Translations under genes and position numbers: made by a program | From: Forficula auricularia | Taxonomy: Eukaryota > Arthropoda > Insecta > Dermaptera > Forficulidae | Direction: 5' to 3' | Assembly: GCA_024734495.1 (NCBI GenBank) | Contig: JALMQS010000067.1 | Span: 1 to 64,000 of the forward strand | Length of the DNA stretch: 64,000 nucleotides | Shown here: piece after piece, positions 44,603-55,690 of the stretch | How the letters are laid out: every line of letters starts with the position of its first letter | Position numbering within the stretch: the stretch's first letter is position 1 | The notes under the pieces: model-generated | Seen by the model: the letters and a program-made list of their open reading frames with translations, nothing else | Database searches by the model: none | What the model was told of the DNA's origin: nothing

Positions 44603-45224
44603 TATTTGATGAATGAAATGTTTATTGTTTATCTTTTGGTCAAAAAATTCACTCCTTTTATAAATATTTCTCTTTCCGTCTTTATTTTCTTTATTACCTA
44701 ATTCAATTAAATTACAGTATTTTTTGAATTTTTAGAAATTGTTTTGGTGCATCTTTGAATTTCAAGTCTAAATTTCGTAGACTTTTATTTCCTCCTCCCT
44801 CCTCCAGAAAAATAGATTTATTTGATTTAATTTGTTTTTTTTAAGTGAGTCTAGTTTATGGGTCGCTGTTAAGCCTATTTAATAAAATTAAAATTAAACT
44901 ACTATATAGGTTGCAAAAAAAAAATTCTATTTTATATTCAGTCAATTAAAGCTCCTGAAGATGGGCTCATCACTTAAAATACATTATTTGAGTCTTTATC
45001 ATGAACAATATTTCTTTTATTTGTGAACCTACCAAATAGATTAATTAAAAAGATTTTGTTTTGTCGAGAATAGGGGAGTTGTTAATTCATAAAATTAAAT
45101 CAATGAGGTTGTTCAAAGCTTGATGCAAATAATATATAAAAAAAATATATAATAAACAAAAAGCATATAAATATAATATAATATGTGACTAGCTTGCTAT
45201 AACATAAAAACAAATTTTTCTATA

Positions 45225-45420
45225 TCCAATCGGGTAATTGGAACCATGAGAAATAAAAGATAAAATATTTCTAATTAAAAGACTGATGATGAAGGTCAGA
45301 CCTTCGAAACTATAGTCTCAAACAAATAAATTATATGTATATATATATATTACATGTTTATTTGCACCAAGAAGAGGACAACCTCATTCATTTCTCTTTA
45401 TAATAGTTTAATTTTATTAA
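45225..45420 (+). repeat. Dispersed repeat D with hammerhead-like motif
   Basis: Second copy of the unit at 38995: 'atccaatcgggtaattggaa', the CTGATGA motif, a TA microsatellite (45333-45350), then 'gcaccaagaagaggacaacc'. Confidence 0.55.
45281..45320 (+). ncRNA. Hammerhead-like motif in repeat D
   Basis: CTGATGA, extra T, a perfect 6-bp stem GAAGGT/ACCTTC with loop CAG, then GAAAC(TATA)GTC. Core, stem III and cleavage base are intact. Stem I has only the AG/TC pairs. Confidence 0.4.
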
Positions 45421-46169
45421 TAATTTGTTTTTGACCTTTAATATATATTTATTTATCTTTGGTTAGTTAGGGAGGTAAAAATCAGGTAATTACTTCGCTG
45501 GCTGCTCACAACACCCCCGAAAAAAGTAATAGTTCCTATCGATTGTTTGATAATTTATCAACAGTACACCCACCACAGATTCACTAGACCTTTATCAATA
45601 AGAAAAAAATATTAGAATAATAAATTTTGTGAAATAGAGTCTTCCTTGTGTGAGACCCCATGTGAGTCTTCATCTTATTCCGTTGAGTCAACATAAATAT
45701 CATTATCTTTTTCACTTCATTCCAATATTCATTTTTTAAGGTTCTCTTGTTGTTCATATGACATCTTACTGTTAAGCAAAAATATGAACACATTATTCCA
45801 GTTTATATGAAAATAATACAAATTTGCAAAAGCAAAAAACTAACGGCAACTACCTACCTGGGTGGTTCACAACAGCTTGCTTACTTATTCGCTTATTCCG
45901 CATCTAGGGTAAACAGTATAGCAGGTGAAATGGATTTAAGCACAGTGTCTTATACTTTGTCCTTTTCTAAGTGTGCGATGACAGTGTCAGGGACATAGCA
46001 GTCACTGTAGTTAAATGTATTTCTAAATTAACTACAAATCAATCAATTATGTGACAGCTCAAAGATTAATTTACAAACTATTTAGCTGATTTCTCTTACA
46101 AACCAAACGTTTCGGGTAGCAACAATAATTAATATAAACACTGTTTTTTATTTATATAAACATTAGGGA

Positions 46170-46235
46170 ACGCGGCGTTGGTTTATAGTGAACATTTTTT
46201 AAATTATAATGAGTTGGAGTTGATAGTGTTTCACA
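46170..46235. repeat. Copy of the hairpin-family head
   Basis: GCGTTGGTTTATAGTGAACA ... GATAGTGTTTCAC, as in 26661-26742. No target duplication recognised. Confidence 0.4.
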
Positions 46236-46396
46236 GTTATCTATTATCTATTTTTTTAATTTTATTTATTTATTTACTATATGTATGTTGGTTTTGCAAC
46301 CTTTAAAATAAGTAATACACTAAAAAAGGTCGTATTGAAGGGATTTATTATCTTAAATTTCGAAAGAATCAGAAAAAATAATAGATCTGGATTTAT

Positions 46397-47258
46397 TGCC
46401 TTTAATTTATTCAGGATTTAAATTTAAAGGCCTAAAGGAATTTTTATGACGGCAATAAAACTAAAAAACACAGACGTACACACTCACACATAAAAAATAC
46501 AACAGAAACATTTCGTAGTAGGCCTAAACCGGTTCATTGATTAAAAGAAAAGAAATTGTGAAGATATCACCGAGCACTTCTGCTGTGAAATTGCGACCGG
46601 TAAGGCGGTAAGTATAAGTAGGCTTACTATACCTCTTGGTTTGACCGGGACTGTTCCGGTTTGAAGGTATGGTTCAGGTATCCTGGCCAGTTTGTCATTT
46701 CGTCCCGGATATTTGGAAAAAATTATAAATTACAAATAAATTAAATTGAGAACTAATTTTTAGTGAATTCCTTGACACGATAAAAATCAACTGGTGTGGT
46801 CACCACACGACTTTCGCATTCTCACTTATTTGAAATCATCGCGACTTGATTGGAGGCGAAAATTTTTGCTAAATAAAATTCTTATAAGTTGAAGGATCTA
46901 ATATTAAAAAAAAAATCAATAATATATTAAATTCCAATTAATTATAAAATTTACAGAGAGCGTACCGAGGCTTGAAACTAATTTTTCTTTAATTGTAAGG
47001 AATTCTAATGAAAAAAAACCGCGTTTCGATATCTGAAATACTTTTCGAATTATTCAATTAATAAAAAATCATTTTTTTTCCATTCATAACAATTTCTTTT
47101 CTTTTAATCAATGAACCGGTTTAGGCCTACTACGAAATGTTTCTGTTGTATTTTTTATGTGTGAGTGTGTACGTCTGTGTTTTTTAGTTTTATTGCCGTC
47201 ATAAAAATTCCTTTAGGCCTTTAAATTTAAATCCTGAATAAATTAAAGGCAATAAATC
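46397..47258. mobile_element. Inverted-repeat element (arms about 160 bp, 862 bp)
   Basis: 46397-46556 is the reverse complement of about 47100-47258 with few if any differences ('tagtaggcctaaaccggttc' against 'gaaccggtttaggcctacta'). The central 540 bp differs in style and holds 'ttggtttgaccgggactgtt' and a repeat-C fragment near 46950. Non-coding, so a fold-back or non-autonomous element. Confidence 0.7.
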
Positions 47259-47614
47259 ATCAATTAGCCCAGTGACCTAAAGAAGAAAGGTATTTACAAA
47301 CTGTTGATAAATATTTCCCAGAAATTTAAGATAAATAATAATAAAAACTAAGTCATTATAGTTATAGTTAAAAATTCATTCAAACTCAATTATTTCCGAA
47401 ACGGTTGATCCTATCAAAAAATGCAAATGAACTTTTTTGTACATAATTTAATATTCTACAAATATGAATTTAACTATTTTGATCTATGACTAATAGAAAA
47501 CGAGATATTATGAAAAAAATTTAATTCGTGATTTTATATGAAAAATTCAGATTGAATTGTTTTTCTTCATTTTATAGTAAATTTCATTTTTCTTGTTTTT
47601 TTAGTTTTAAAATC

Positions 47615-50600
47615 TTATAATTTTAATTTTATGCCCCAACTCCACCACCTTAATTTTGGAAAACCCTCCTGGTCAGTCAACAGGCTTCCGATTGATACCC
47701 CTTCTATCTTAGAATTTATTCTTTGTGCGCCATACCGAGGACAATCAATCAAAATATGGTCAACCGTGACTCTAGTATAGCATGGGGGATCCTGTCTTAG
47801 AATCAAATGACCGTGTGAAAAAAACAATGCCCTATTCTTAATCTTGTTATGATAGTCTGCATTCGTCGACTCAGATTATATATTTCCAAGGGACTAACAA
47901 CTGGTTTTACTCGTTTAAGTAGTCTATTTTCATTCTTCCATTCGTCACTCCATAATTTCCCAATTTTGATTTTGAAAAATCTTTGGGAGTTTTTCAAGAA
48001 TGTTTGAGAAAAATCTATAGAGGGATTGTTTGCACCCCGTTTGACCAAAATATCTGTTGCCTCGTTACCAACAATTCCCCTATGTCCTGGCACCCACAAA
48101 AAAAGACTTTCAAACTCCGACCGCTCTCCAATCAGAGACTGGATCCTCTGCACCAAAGGATGCGAATAATTGAATCCCTCCAGTGCATGAAGGGCACTTA
48201 GCGAGTCACTAATTATGATGCTTTTTCTCAGCCCACGGTTTTTAATATAAGTAAGACCTAATTCGATAGCTTTTAGTTCTGCGGTGAAATTGCTGGAAAT
48301 GGCGGGAAGTCTAAAATTAAATTCAAAATTATTTTGTTTAAAGGCGCAACCTACTTTTGTTTCGAATTTTGAGCCACCGGTGAAAACAAGTGCATAATTC
48401 GGATATTTCTTTATAATGTCCTGAAACATTGTGTTAAAGATAGTACTGTTCTTGTCCCTTTTATTGAATTTATTGAGGTCCCAGTTAACTGCAGGTTTTT
48501 TAAGAAGCCAGGGAGGGTTGGGTGAAAAAATGGTTGCGACCTGGCTGTTGCAATTTACCTCAAAGTTCTCAATATGATTTTTCATTCTTATACCTAAAGG
48601 TTTAGAGGATCTGGGTTTTGAGAAATTGTTCGAGTTTATAGTTTTAAATAAAATGTTATACGACGGGTGGGTTCGAAGAGAGTAAATTTTTAATAAATAA
48701 TTCAAAGATAACATTTCTCTCCTTAATCTTAGAGGAGGTTCACCTGCTTCCACAAAAAGACTAACAGCAGGGCTAGTTCGAAAAGCTCCCAATGCTATTC
48801 TAATGCCCATGTTATGGACAGCATCAAGTCTTTTAAGGACACTCTCTGAAGCCGATGCATAGATGGGGGAAGCATAGTCCAATTTACTTCTAATTATAGC
48901 TCTGTAGACTCTCAGAAGTGCCATAGAATCCGCTTCCCAATGAGAGCCAGACAGAACCTTCAGAATATTCATAGACTTAAGACATTTCGTTTTTAGTTGG
49001 TCAATATGTGTCTTCCAGTTTAATTTTCTATCAAGAGTTAGTCCTAAGAATTTGACATTATCCTGATAAATGAGTTGATTTCCGTCAAGCGTCAATACAG
49101 GATCATCATGTAGGGATCGAAGTAGACTAAAATGCATACACGATGTTTTAGTTTTTGAGATTTTGAATCCGTGCTCAAGAGCCCAAGTGTTAATATCACT
49201 TATGGAGGTTTACAACCTGGTCTTGATGTTGTTTATGTCGTTTGATTTATAGTAAATGCATAGATCATCCACAAAGAGAGATTTTTGAATTAGATATTTT
49301 ATTTTAGCCAAAATATTATCAATTGCTATGGTGAATAATGCGATGCTTAAAACGCTACACTGTGGCAAGCCATTTTCCTGTGTGTATATTCGCGATAATG
49401 TATTTCCAATCCGGACTTGGAAATGACGGTCCGAAAGAAAATTCTTTATGAATAGCGCCAAATGACCCTGAATTTTCCAGGAACTAAGTTTTTGGAGTAT
49501 TTGATGACACCATGTCGTGTCATAAGCATTCTCTAGGTCGAAAAAAACAGCAACCGTGTGCTGTTTGTTTGAGAATCCTTTTAGTATATAATCCTCAAGG
49601 CGTATAAGGTGGTCGAGGCAAGAGCGATTTTGGCGAAAACAGCACTGTACATTAGAAATGAGTTGTTTATTTTCCAATACCCACCATAGTCGCTTATTAA
49701 CCATTCGCTCCATTAGTTTGCAACACACTTGTCATTGCTATTGGGCGATAACTTCTAACATCCTCAGGATCTTTGTTTGCCTTGGGCACAGGAATCAAAA
49801 TCGCCTTTTTTCATTGGTCAGGGAACAGGTCATTACTCCAAATTTTATTTATAATACCTAAAAGGACCAATTTGGAGTTTGGGTGAAGGTGTTTAAGCAT
49901 TAAATTATGTAAGCCACCTGGACCAAGAGAAGTATTTTTTGAGGACTTCAATGCAGATTCAAATTCCCATAGACCAAATGGTTCATTATAATTTTCGAGA
50001 TTTTCTGAATTTAAGTTGAGGTTAATCTCTTCTGATGAGATTTTAATACTAAGAAAACGAAGAGTGAAATTCTCTGATGAAGAAACATTAAAAAACTGTT
50101 GAGCAAAAATATTAGATAATTCTAATGGGTTGGATATAAGGGTGTAATTGAAATGAAGGTGTCTAGGGGTCATGTTTTGAACGCCTTTTATTTTTCTTAT
50201 CTTTTTCCCAAACCTCCTTACTTGGAATGGAATGAGATATGGTTGAAATATATTTTTCCCATGATCTTTTCTTCGCTTGTTTAATCAAATATTTTGCACG
50301 GGCTCTGTGTATCTTAAAATTTATTAAATTTAATGTATTGAGCGATGAGTTGAAAAGTCTGAGTGCTTTTTTCCTGTTTCTAATAGCGTTTTGGATTTCT
50401 TTCGACCACCACGGAACCGAGCATCGACTCGGATTGGTTTTTGATCTAGGGATAGCTGTTTCGGCAGCTTTAATTATTTTGTCATTAAAATTTTCGAGCT
50501 GAGTAATAATTTCGTTTTCATTATTATCACTTTGATTTATAAAAGAGAGCCTCTCGGAGAGTGGCCAATTCGCTCTTTGAACCAGCCATTTTGAGTGAGT

Positions 50601-51250
50601 CCGGGTGAGCGGGATCTTTTTTTTGTCCGATAAAACAATAGGGAAGTGATCCGAGCTACAAAGGTCTCTGTGAACCCTGAATGAGAATCTATCATGGATA
50701 GATGGAGAGGCAAAAGTCAGGTCTATGATCGAATAGGAACCGTATGCAATACTAAAGTGAGTTGGCGAATTGTCATTTAATACCATCACGTTGTTAATAC
50801 TTATAAAAGATTCTATAATTTTTCCTCTGGGAGTTGAGGGATGTTTTCGAAAAGGTGGCTTCTGGAATTTAGATCGCCAAGAAGAAGGGATAATTGATTT
50901 ATCAGGTTTTCTAAATCAATCCTTGAGAAATGTTGGTCATGTGGAATATATATATTGCATAATGCTTAAGGATAAGGGTGTCGAGACACGGACAACAATG
51001 GCTTTGAGATTCGTGGTTATGGACAACGATTGTGAATGAATGGTATTTTTAACGCCGCCCTTGGCTTTTTGTCCTGTGACATCGTTTTTATAGTACTCAT
51101 TGAAACCTCTTATGGAGAAGTTATTTTTTTTAAATGCGTTTCTTGCAAGCATATTATATTTGGCCCGTACTCTTTAATTAACGATTCCAGTTCTTCTAAG
51201 TTGTTAAAAAGACCGTTCAGATTCCCCTGAATGATAAAATTATTTTCCAT
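47615..51250 (-). pseudogene. LINE ORF2 (endonuclease-RT-RNase H), frameshifted
   Basis: The putative ATG at 51250 opens MENNFIIQGNLNGLFNNLEE, then the endonuclease motif ICLQETHL (51130). The endonuclease continues with APSIHDR-type SSDHFPIVLSDKK (50660) and PWWSKEIQNAIRNRKKALRL (50390). The reverse transcriptase shows VFFDLENAYDTTW (49560), NGLPQCSVLS (49370) and FVDDLCIY (49275). RNase H shows VFTGGSKFETKVG, FTAELKAIELGL, ISDSLSALHAL and WVPGHRGIVGNEATD (48390-48030). The end is TRLRIGHCFF then VDHILIDCPRYGAQR. At least five frame breaks (near 51120, 50800, 50170, 49770, 49170 and 47820) make it inactive. Confidence 0.8.
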
Positions 51251-51516
51251 AATTAAATATGATTTTTTTTTTTTTTTTTATAAATTTATTAATTAATTTT
51301 TGAGTACGAGAAAAAAATTATATAGAATAATAATAATAATAAAAAGAATGATAAATTTAAATAAAAGTTAGTGATATTAATAAAGACAACTTGGTCAAAG
51401 GTAAAATAAATAGTGAATATAGTAATATCTATGAAAAATAAATTTAAATTTAGATTAAAAATAACTATTTGTACTAGTAATTATAAAATTACTATGAAAA
51501 ATAAAACAAAATTATA

Positions 51517-52773
51517 TTATTTCACTTTCTTTCTCTTTTTTTTCTTTGATTTCGGTTTGTCATTTACTTTTGAACTGCATGAATTGTTTTCATCTAAAAG
51601 AGATGAATCTTCAGATTCATAACTTGATGCTGTCAAATTAAGAGAACTCTTTCTAATAATATTAGATGAAACTCTTTGTGTTTCTGTTACAGAATTTTTC
51701 GGAGGAATAGAGGCAGATTCTTTTTCTGTGGTCTTAAATTTTTCTGTCTCTATTGATTTATTTAGATTAAGAAGATGTTTAATTTCGGCTGACATATTTT
51801 TAATTTGTTCAGTTAGAGACTGAACGGTTTTTTTAAGGTCGTTACAGGACGAGCAAACACTGGAAGTTTTTGTTATTGAAGTGAAAGTATTAGTTTTTTG
51901 TTCTTTTTCATATTGGGCTTTCGCCGCAAAATATGAAATATTTTGATTGGCAGCATTATCAAGAATTTCTTTTTCTTTAATAAAAATTGGACATGACTTG
52001 GAGAAAGACGGGTGATCAGCAGAGCAATTTCTACATTTGGGCGGTGATTGACATGGAGTATGTTCGCCTTGATTTTTTTCTTGCCCGCAAAAACCACAAA
52101 TTTCTACCCTTAACTGGCAATTAATTTTTGAGTGCCCAAATAGCTGGCAGAGATAACATCTAAGGGGTGCAGGGATGTATTTCCTTATATTAAGATAGTA
52201 AAAACCTACCCTAAGTTTTAGAGGTAAGCTTGAAGTTGCAAATGTCAATATCATAAGTGGAGTGTTTATAATATTTCCATTAATTTTTTTGTGATCAGTG
52301 ACGTGTTGATCTTTCAGTTCTTCTAGAATTTCCTCTTTGGGAACGTCTACCAGATCATGACAAAATATAACACCTTTTGATATATTTAATTTTGTATGTA
52401 GCTCGACTCTAACAGGGACGTCGTCTGACAACCTATCAAGAGACATTAAGGCTTTCGACTTCTTGTCATTCGAGGTCTCCACCAGTATCGAGCCTGATCT
52501 TAGTTTTTTTATATTAGTCACTTGGCCAGCTCTATAGGAGATGACCTTGTGAATTAAAAAAGGGCTTATTTTGCTTAAATTTTTATGTTTGTCCTGGTGG
52601 GAGATTATCAAGATTCTTGGTTCAGGTCTTATCGTGGTTCTTTCACCAGATTCAACAAAATGTGTTTCATGAGAAGCAGTTTTGTGCCTCTTTTGAGGAA
52701 GGGAAGGGTAGTCGATCTGCTCCGATCGACAGCCCAAAATGATAGGGGGCCCTATTGGCCCGGAATTTTGGGT
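51517..52773 (-). CDS. LINE ORF1 (gag-like) with three zinc knuckles
   Basis: Intact frame. The start was taken at MTQNSGPIGPP (52773); the frame is open back to 52830. The protein binds element RNA in the ribonucleoprotein. A central region (VELHTKLNISKGVIFCHDLV) with DVPKEEILEEL resembles the RNA-binding fold of LINE gag proteins. It is followed by three Cys/His knuckles: CYLCQLFGHSKINC, CGFCGQEKNQGEHTPC and CRNCSADHPSFSKSC. Then comes a Lys/Glu/Ser-rich tail with a coiled-coil-like stretch and a KSKKKKRKKVK end. That ORF1 is open while ORF2 is broken may be chance or recency. Confidence 0.75.
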   Translation of the reverse strand, partial: TQNSGPIGPPIILGCRSEQIDYPSLPQKRHKTASHETHFVESGERTTIRPEPRILIISHQDKHKNLSKISPFLIHKVISYRAGQVTNIKKLRSGSILVETSNDKKSKALMSLDRLSDDVPVRVELHTKLNISKGVIFCHDLVDVPKEEILEELKDQHVTDHKKINGNIINTPLMILTFATSSLPLKLRVGFYYLNIRKYIPAPLRCYLCQLFGHSKINCQLRVEICGFCGQEKNQGEHTPCQSPPKCRNCSADHPSFSKSCPIFIKEKEILDNAANQNISYFAAKAQYEKEQKTNTFTSITKTSSVCSSCNDLKKTVQSLTEQIKNMSAEIKHLLNLNKSIETEKFKTTEKESASIPPKNSVTETQRVSSNIIRKSSLNLTASSYESEDSSLLDENNSCSSKVNDKPKSKKKKRKKVK

Positions 52774-53301
52774 CATTAGCAACTCGCTAATGACCCAAAA
52801 AGACAAAATAAAAATAAACAATATATACAAATGTGTATATACAAAAGGAAAAAAAGAAAATCAATCAAACAAAACAAAAAACAATACAATAGAAATCAAA
52901 AAAAGAAGAAAAGATATATAGTCACGCCCATGTAGGAGAGCCCGAACGGAGAGGAGAACAAGAGCACGTCTGGTCAGTCCCACTGTCGACTCACGAGTGA
53001 AATACTTGAATTCGATACTTAAATTCTCAGATAATCATTCAAAAAAAGTTTTTTTTAATTTATAAACCAAGTGTTCAAAATCTAGAGAGCCCGAAATCTG
53101 TTAAGTTTTCTCTATTGAAAATACAAATATTTTGGCATAAAAAATAACTTTTTTTTTTACTATCCAATCTTGGGTTATTCTTGGTATTGGATTTCAGACA
53201 CAGAGAATAAAAAAAAAGACAGAGAAAAATGTATGGTTAAAAAATATTTTTCTTCACCTTTCAGGCATTTTTAAGCACAATGAGCAAATATCCATAAAAA
53301 G

Positions 53302-53638
53302 TAAACTCTTGTTTATCCGCGGAAATGGGTGGCCCAGCAACAGCGGATAAGACAATCCCGCCTCAGATAACCAGCAAAATAGTCAAAAAAAAACGACACA
53401 AATCAACACAAGAATGCTTTTGAACAATGTTTATCCACACTAGAAGCAAGTTTAAAAATTTATTATTTTACAAGTTAAAAAGTTATATGCACAAATTCAC
53501 ATGTTACATAGATTTTAAAGTTTACTTTTGCACAAAATAATCCGTCAGCAGTTTTTGTTGTTTCGTGTGATGACTCATGCAGGAAGACCACGGATTAGCT
53601 GCAAAGCGGATATTCCCCCGCGAATAAACGAGAGTTTA
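53302..53638. mobile_element. TA-flanked MITE, Tc1/pogo-like ends
   Basis: Inverted ends AACTCTTGTTTATCCGCGG and AACTCTCGTTTATTCGCGG (reverse complement of the right end), each flanked by TA. 337 bp, non-coding. Confidence 0.6.
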
Positions 53639-53924
53639 ATGTATATCTATTTCTATATATAGGTAGAGGTATATATTTCCATTAATTCGATACTAGAGCC
53701 ACTTGGGAGGCGAGTAGTTTTTAAAGAAAGTTCATGCTAGTGTTAAATATTAATAGCTTTTTAGTAAATAAGTTATATTTATTTACCAGTAATTAAAAAT
53801 GATTACTAAAAAGTTGTTGATTTTTGTTAACTACTTCCTTGCTTAGCCTTTTTGAATCATAAGTACTTGGCTGAATATACTTCTATCTTTCTAAAATAAA
53901 CGATTTTCCAAGATTCGACACCCC

Positions 53925-54180
53925 TACGCGCTTAAATTAGATACTAACCGAACAAAGGCAATCGCCAATTCGTTTGTTCCCATGACTTCTAGAGACTGGA
54001 ACTCTCTTCCCCTGACCACCTTCCATGCAACATATAACCTTCAGGCTTGCAAGATCCGCATCTACAGATACCTTCGACGCCGACCCAATCTCTAAATCAC
54101 TTCTTATTTTCACGATGCAAGGGTCCACCACGTACTACAGAGGTTGTACTTTTTTGGTGCAACTTCTTCTTATATCAATA
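53925..54180 (+). pseudogene. CR1/Jockey-like LINE ORF2 end
   Basis: NSFVPMTSRDWNSLPLTTFH, then TYNLQACKIRIYRYLRRRP and a tail ending 'ttggtgcaacttcttctta'. Same family as 36880-37280. Confidence 0.55.
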
Positions 54181-55064
54181 TCATTATATAAAAAAAAAAA
54201 TCGCATAGAAGGTGTCATTTTCTATTTCGAACAAACTTTCGAAATTTCCTGGTTTGAGAGAAAAAAATTATGTTAGTGTATAAGTAGTGTGACCTCCTAA
54301 TTTCCATTGCTAATATGTGATTAGGACCATTATAAATTAGGGGTGCATGTCCCGAGTGTAATTGCCCCACCGAGCTCTCATTTATGCTCCCTCATTGTTC
54401 TCTTCTTCATTTCACTTTCTAACGGGCAAAAAAATCTCAATTACAACATAGATGTATTTTTCCTAATTTTTTATTTTTGATTCATCTTCACAGTAGAATA
54501 AAGAAAATTAAATAATTTAACTAAAAAAAAAGCGCCATTATTTTTCATCTACTTACTCACTTTGAAATGAAACTAATCAGTTTTTAATTAATAAAAAAAA
54601 AAAAAAATTGCAAAATTATACGTAGAATATTAGAGGAGGCATTTATTTCAACATTGGGAACTTTATACATTGGAAGGGATGAAGGGGATCCATTCTTATG
54701 TTTGCCCAGGGAGCCGAAATTTCTTTGGGCAGACCTGGCTTTAGGAATTTTATTTTGATAGGCAAGATTTTGGTTATACACATTCATAATTTTATATATA
54801 CTTAGTTGTTATTTATAGTGAATGAATTTTACATTTTCTAACCACATAAATAGGGATTGCAATCCGGAAAACCGGATCCGGTAATCCGGCGGATCCCGCA
54901 TAATTTTTTCGGATCCGGTAGATTAAAAAAAATGCATACACTCCGGAAAATTACTCGCGTTGTTGCATGAGTAGGTATTTAAATGGATGATTGAGTGTGC
55001 GACGCCGATACACCGGCTACACTTGGCCACTTTGGCCCTTGTACATAATATGAAGCATACACAG

Positions 55065-55553
55065 TAGGATGTCCCTTATTTTGGGTATTTTCGAATTTTA
55101 TACTCACAGAGGCTCATATGGTTCGAAATAAAAAAAAATTAAAAAAATATCCCCCAAGTTTCAAGTTTCTATCTCAATTTTATTCTTTGCCGAACAGTGA
55201 GATTATTTTTCCATCCAAATAACATGGGGCTTTTGGCATTGGCCGATTAATTGTTTATTCCGGACAAAGTAATGGTTCTAAAAATTTGAAACTCTGTAGA
55301 CTTTATCCTTATAATAGTAGCTATCACTCAAAATTTTCCCAGATTTTTAGCTATTATAATTTTGAAGATACAGCTAGATAAATTATTGCTATATCTTAGT
55401 CTTATCAAGTTATAGACAAAATTATAATAGTTAAAAATCCGTAAAAATTCTGAGCGAAAGCTACTATTATAAGAATAAAGTCTACAGAGTTTCAAATTTT
55501 TCGAATTATTACTTTGGCCGGAATGAAAAATTGATCGTCCAATTTATTGTTAA
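55065..55553. mobile_element. Fold-back element, copy 2 (right end missing)
   Basis: The left terminus AGGATGTCCCTTATTTTGGG is the reverse complement of the right terminus of the 7935-8512 copy. Arms 'ttagctattataatttt' and 'aaaattataatagttaaaa' meet near 55380. Confidence 0.65.
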
Positions 55554-55690
55554 TTCGTGACTGTTTATAGATGATTACAGTTTAAATAAAATTGATTTCA
55601 TAAGAAATAAATGTTTTTTTATAATCTTTATAATATACAATAAATTAAATATCTTTTATATAGCTAAATGAAAAGATAAAATATGTTTGA

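Larger units (their letters stand above)
47590..53010 (-). mobile_element. Jockey/I-superfamily LINE, near full-length but broken
   Basis: Minus strand: GC-richer leader (about 53010-52775), intact ORF1, 266-bp gap, ORF2 with endonuclease, reverse transcriptase, RNase H and a C-terminal Cys/His region in several frames. The 3' end near 47590 is A-rich. The RNase H domain separates it from elements ending just after the reverse transcriptase. The exact ends are inferred. Confidence 0.8.

Noticed and set aside
44941..44990. CTGAAGATGGGCTCATCAC... resembling the hammerhead-like motif
   Set aside because: Stem II does not close and GAAA is replaced by TAAAA; too degenerate to list as a motif.
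54865..54920. GGATCCGG clusters as a regulatory or satellite block
   Set aside because: Only a few irregular copies over about 50 bp; no periodicity.
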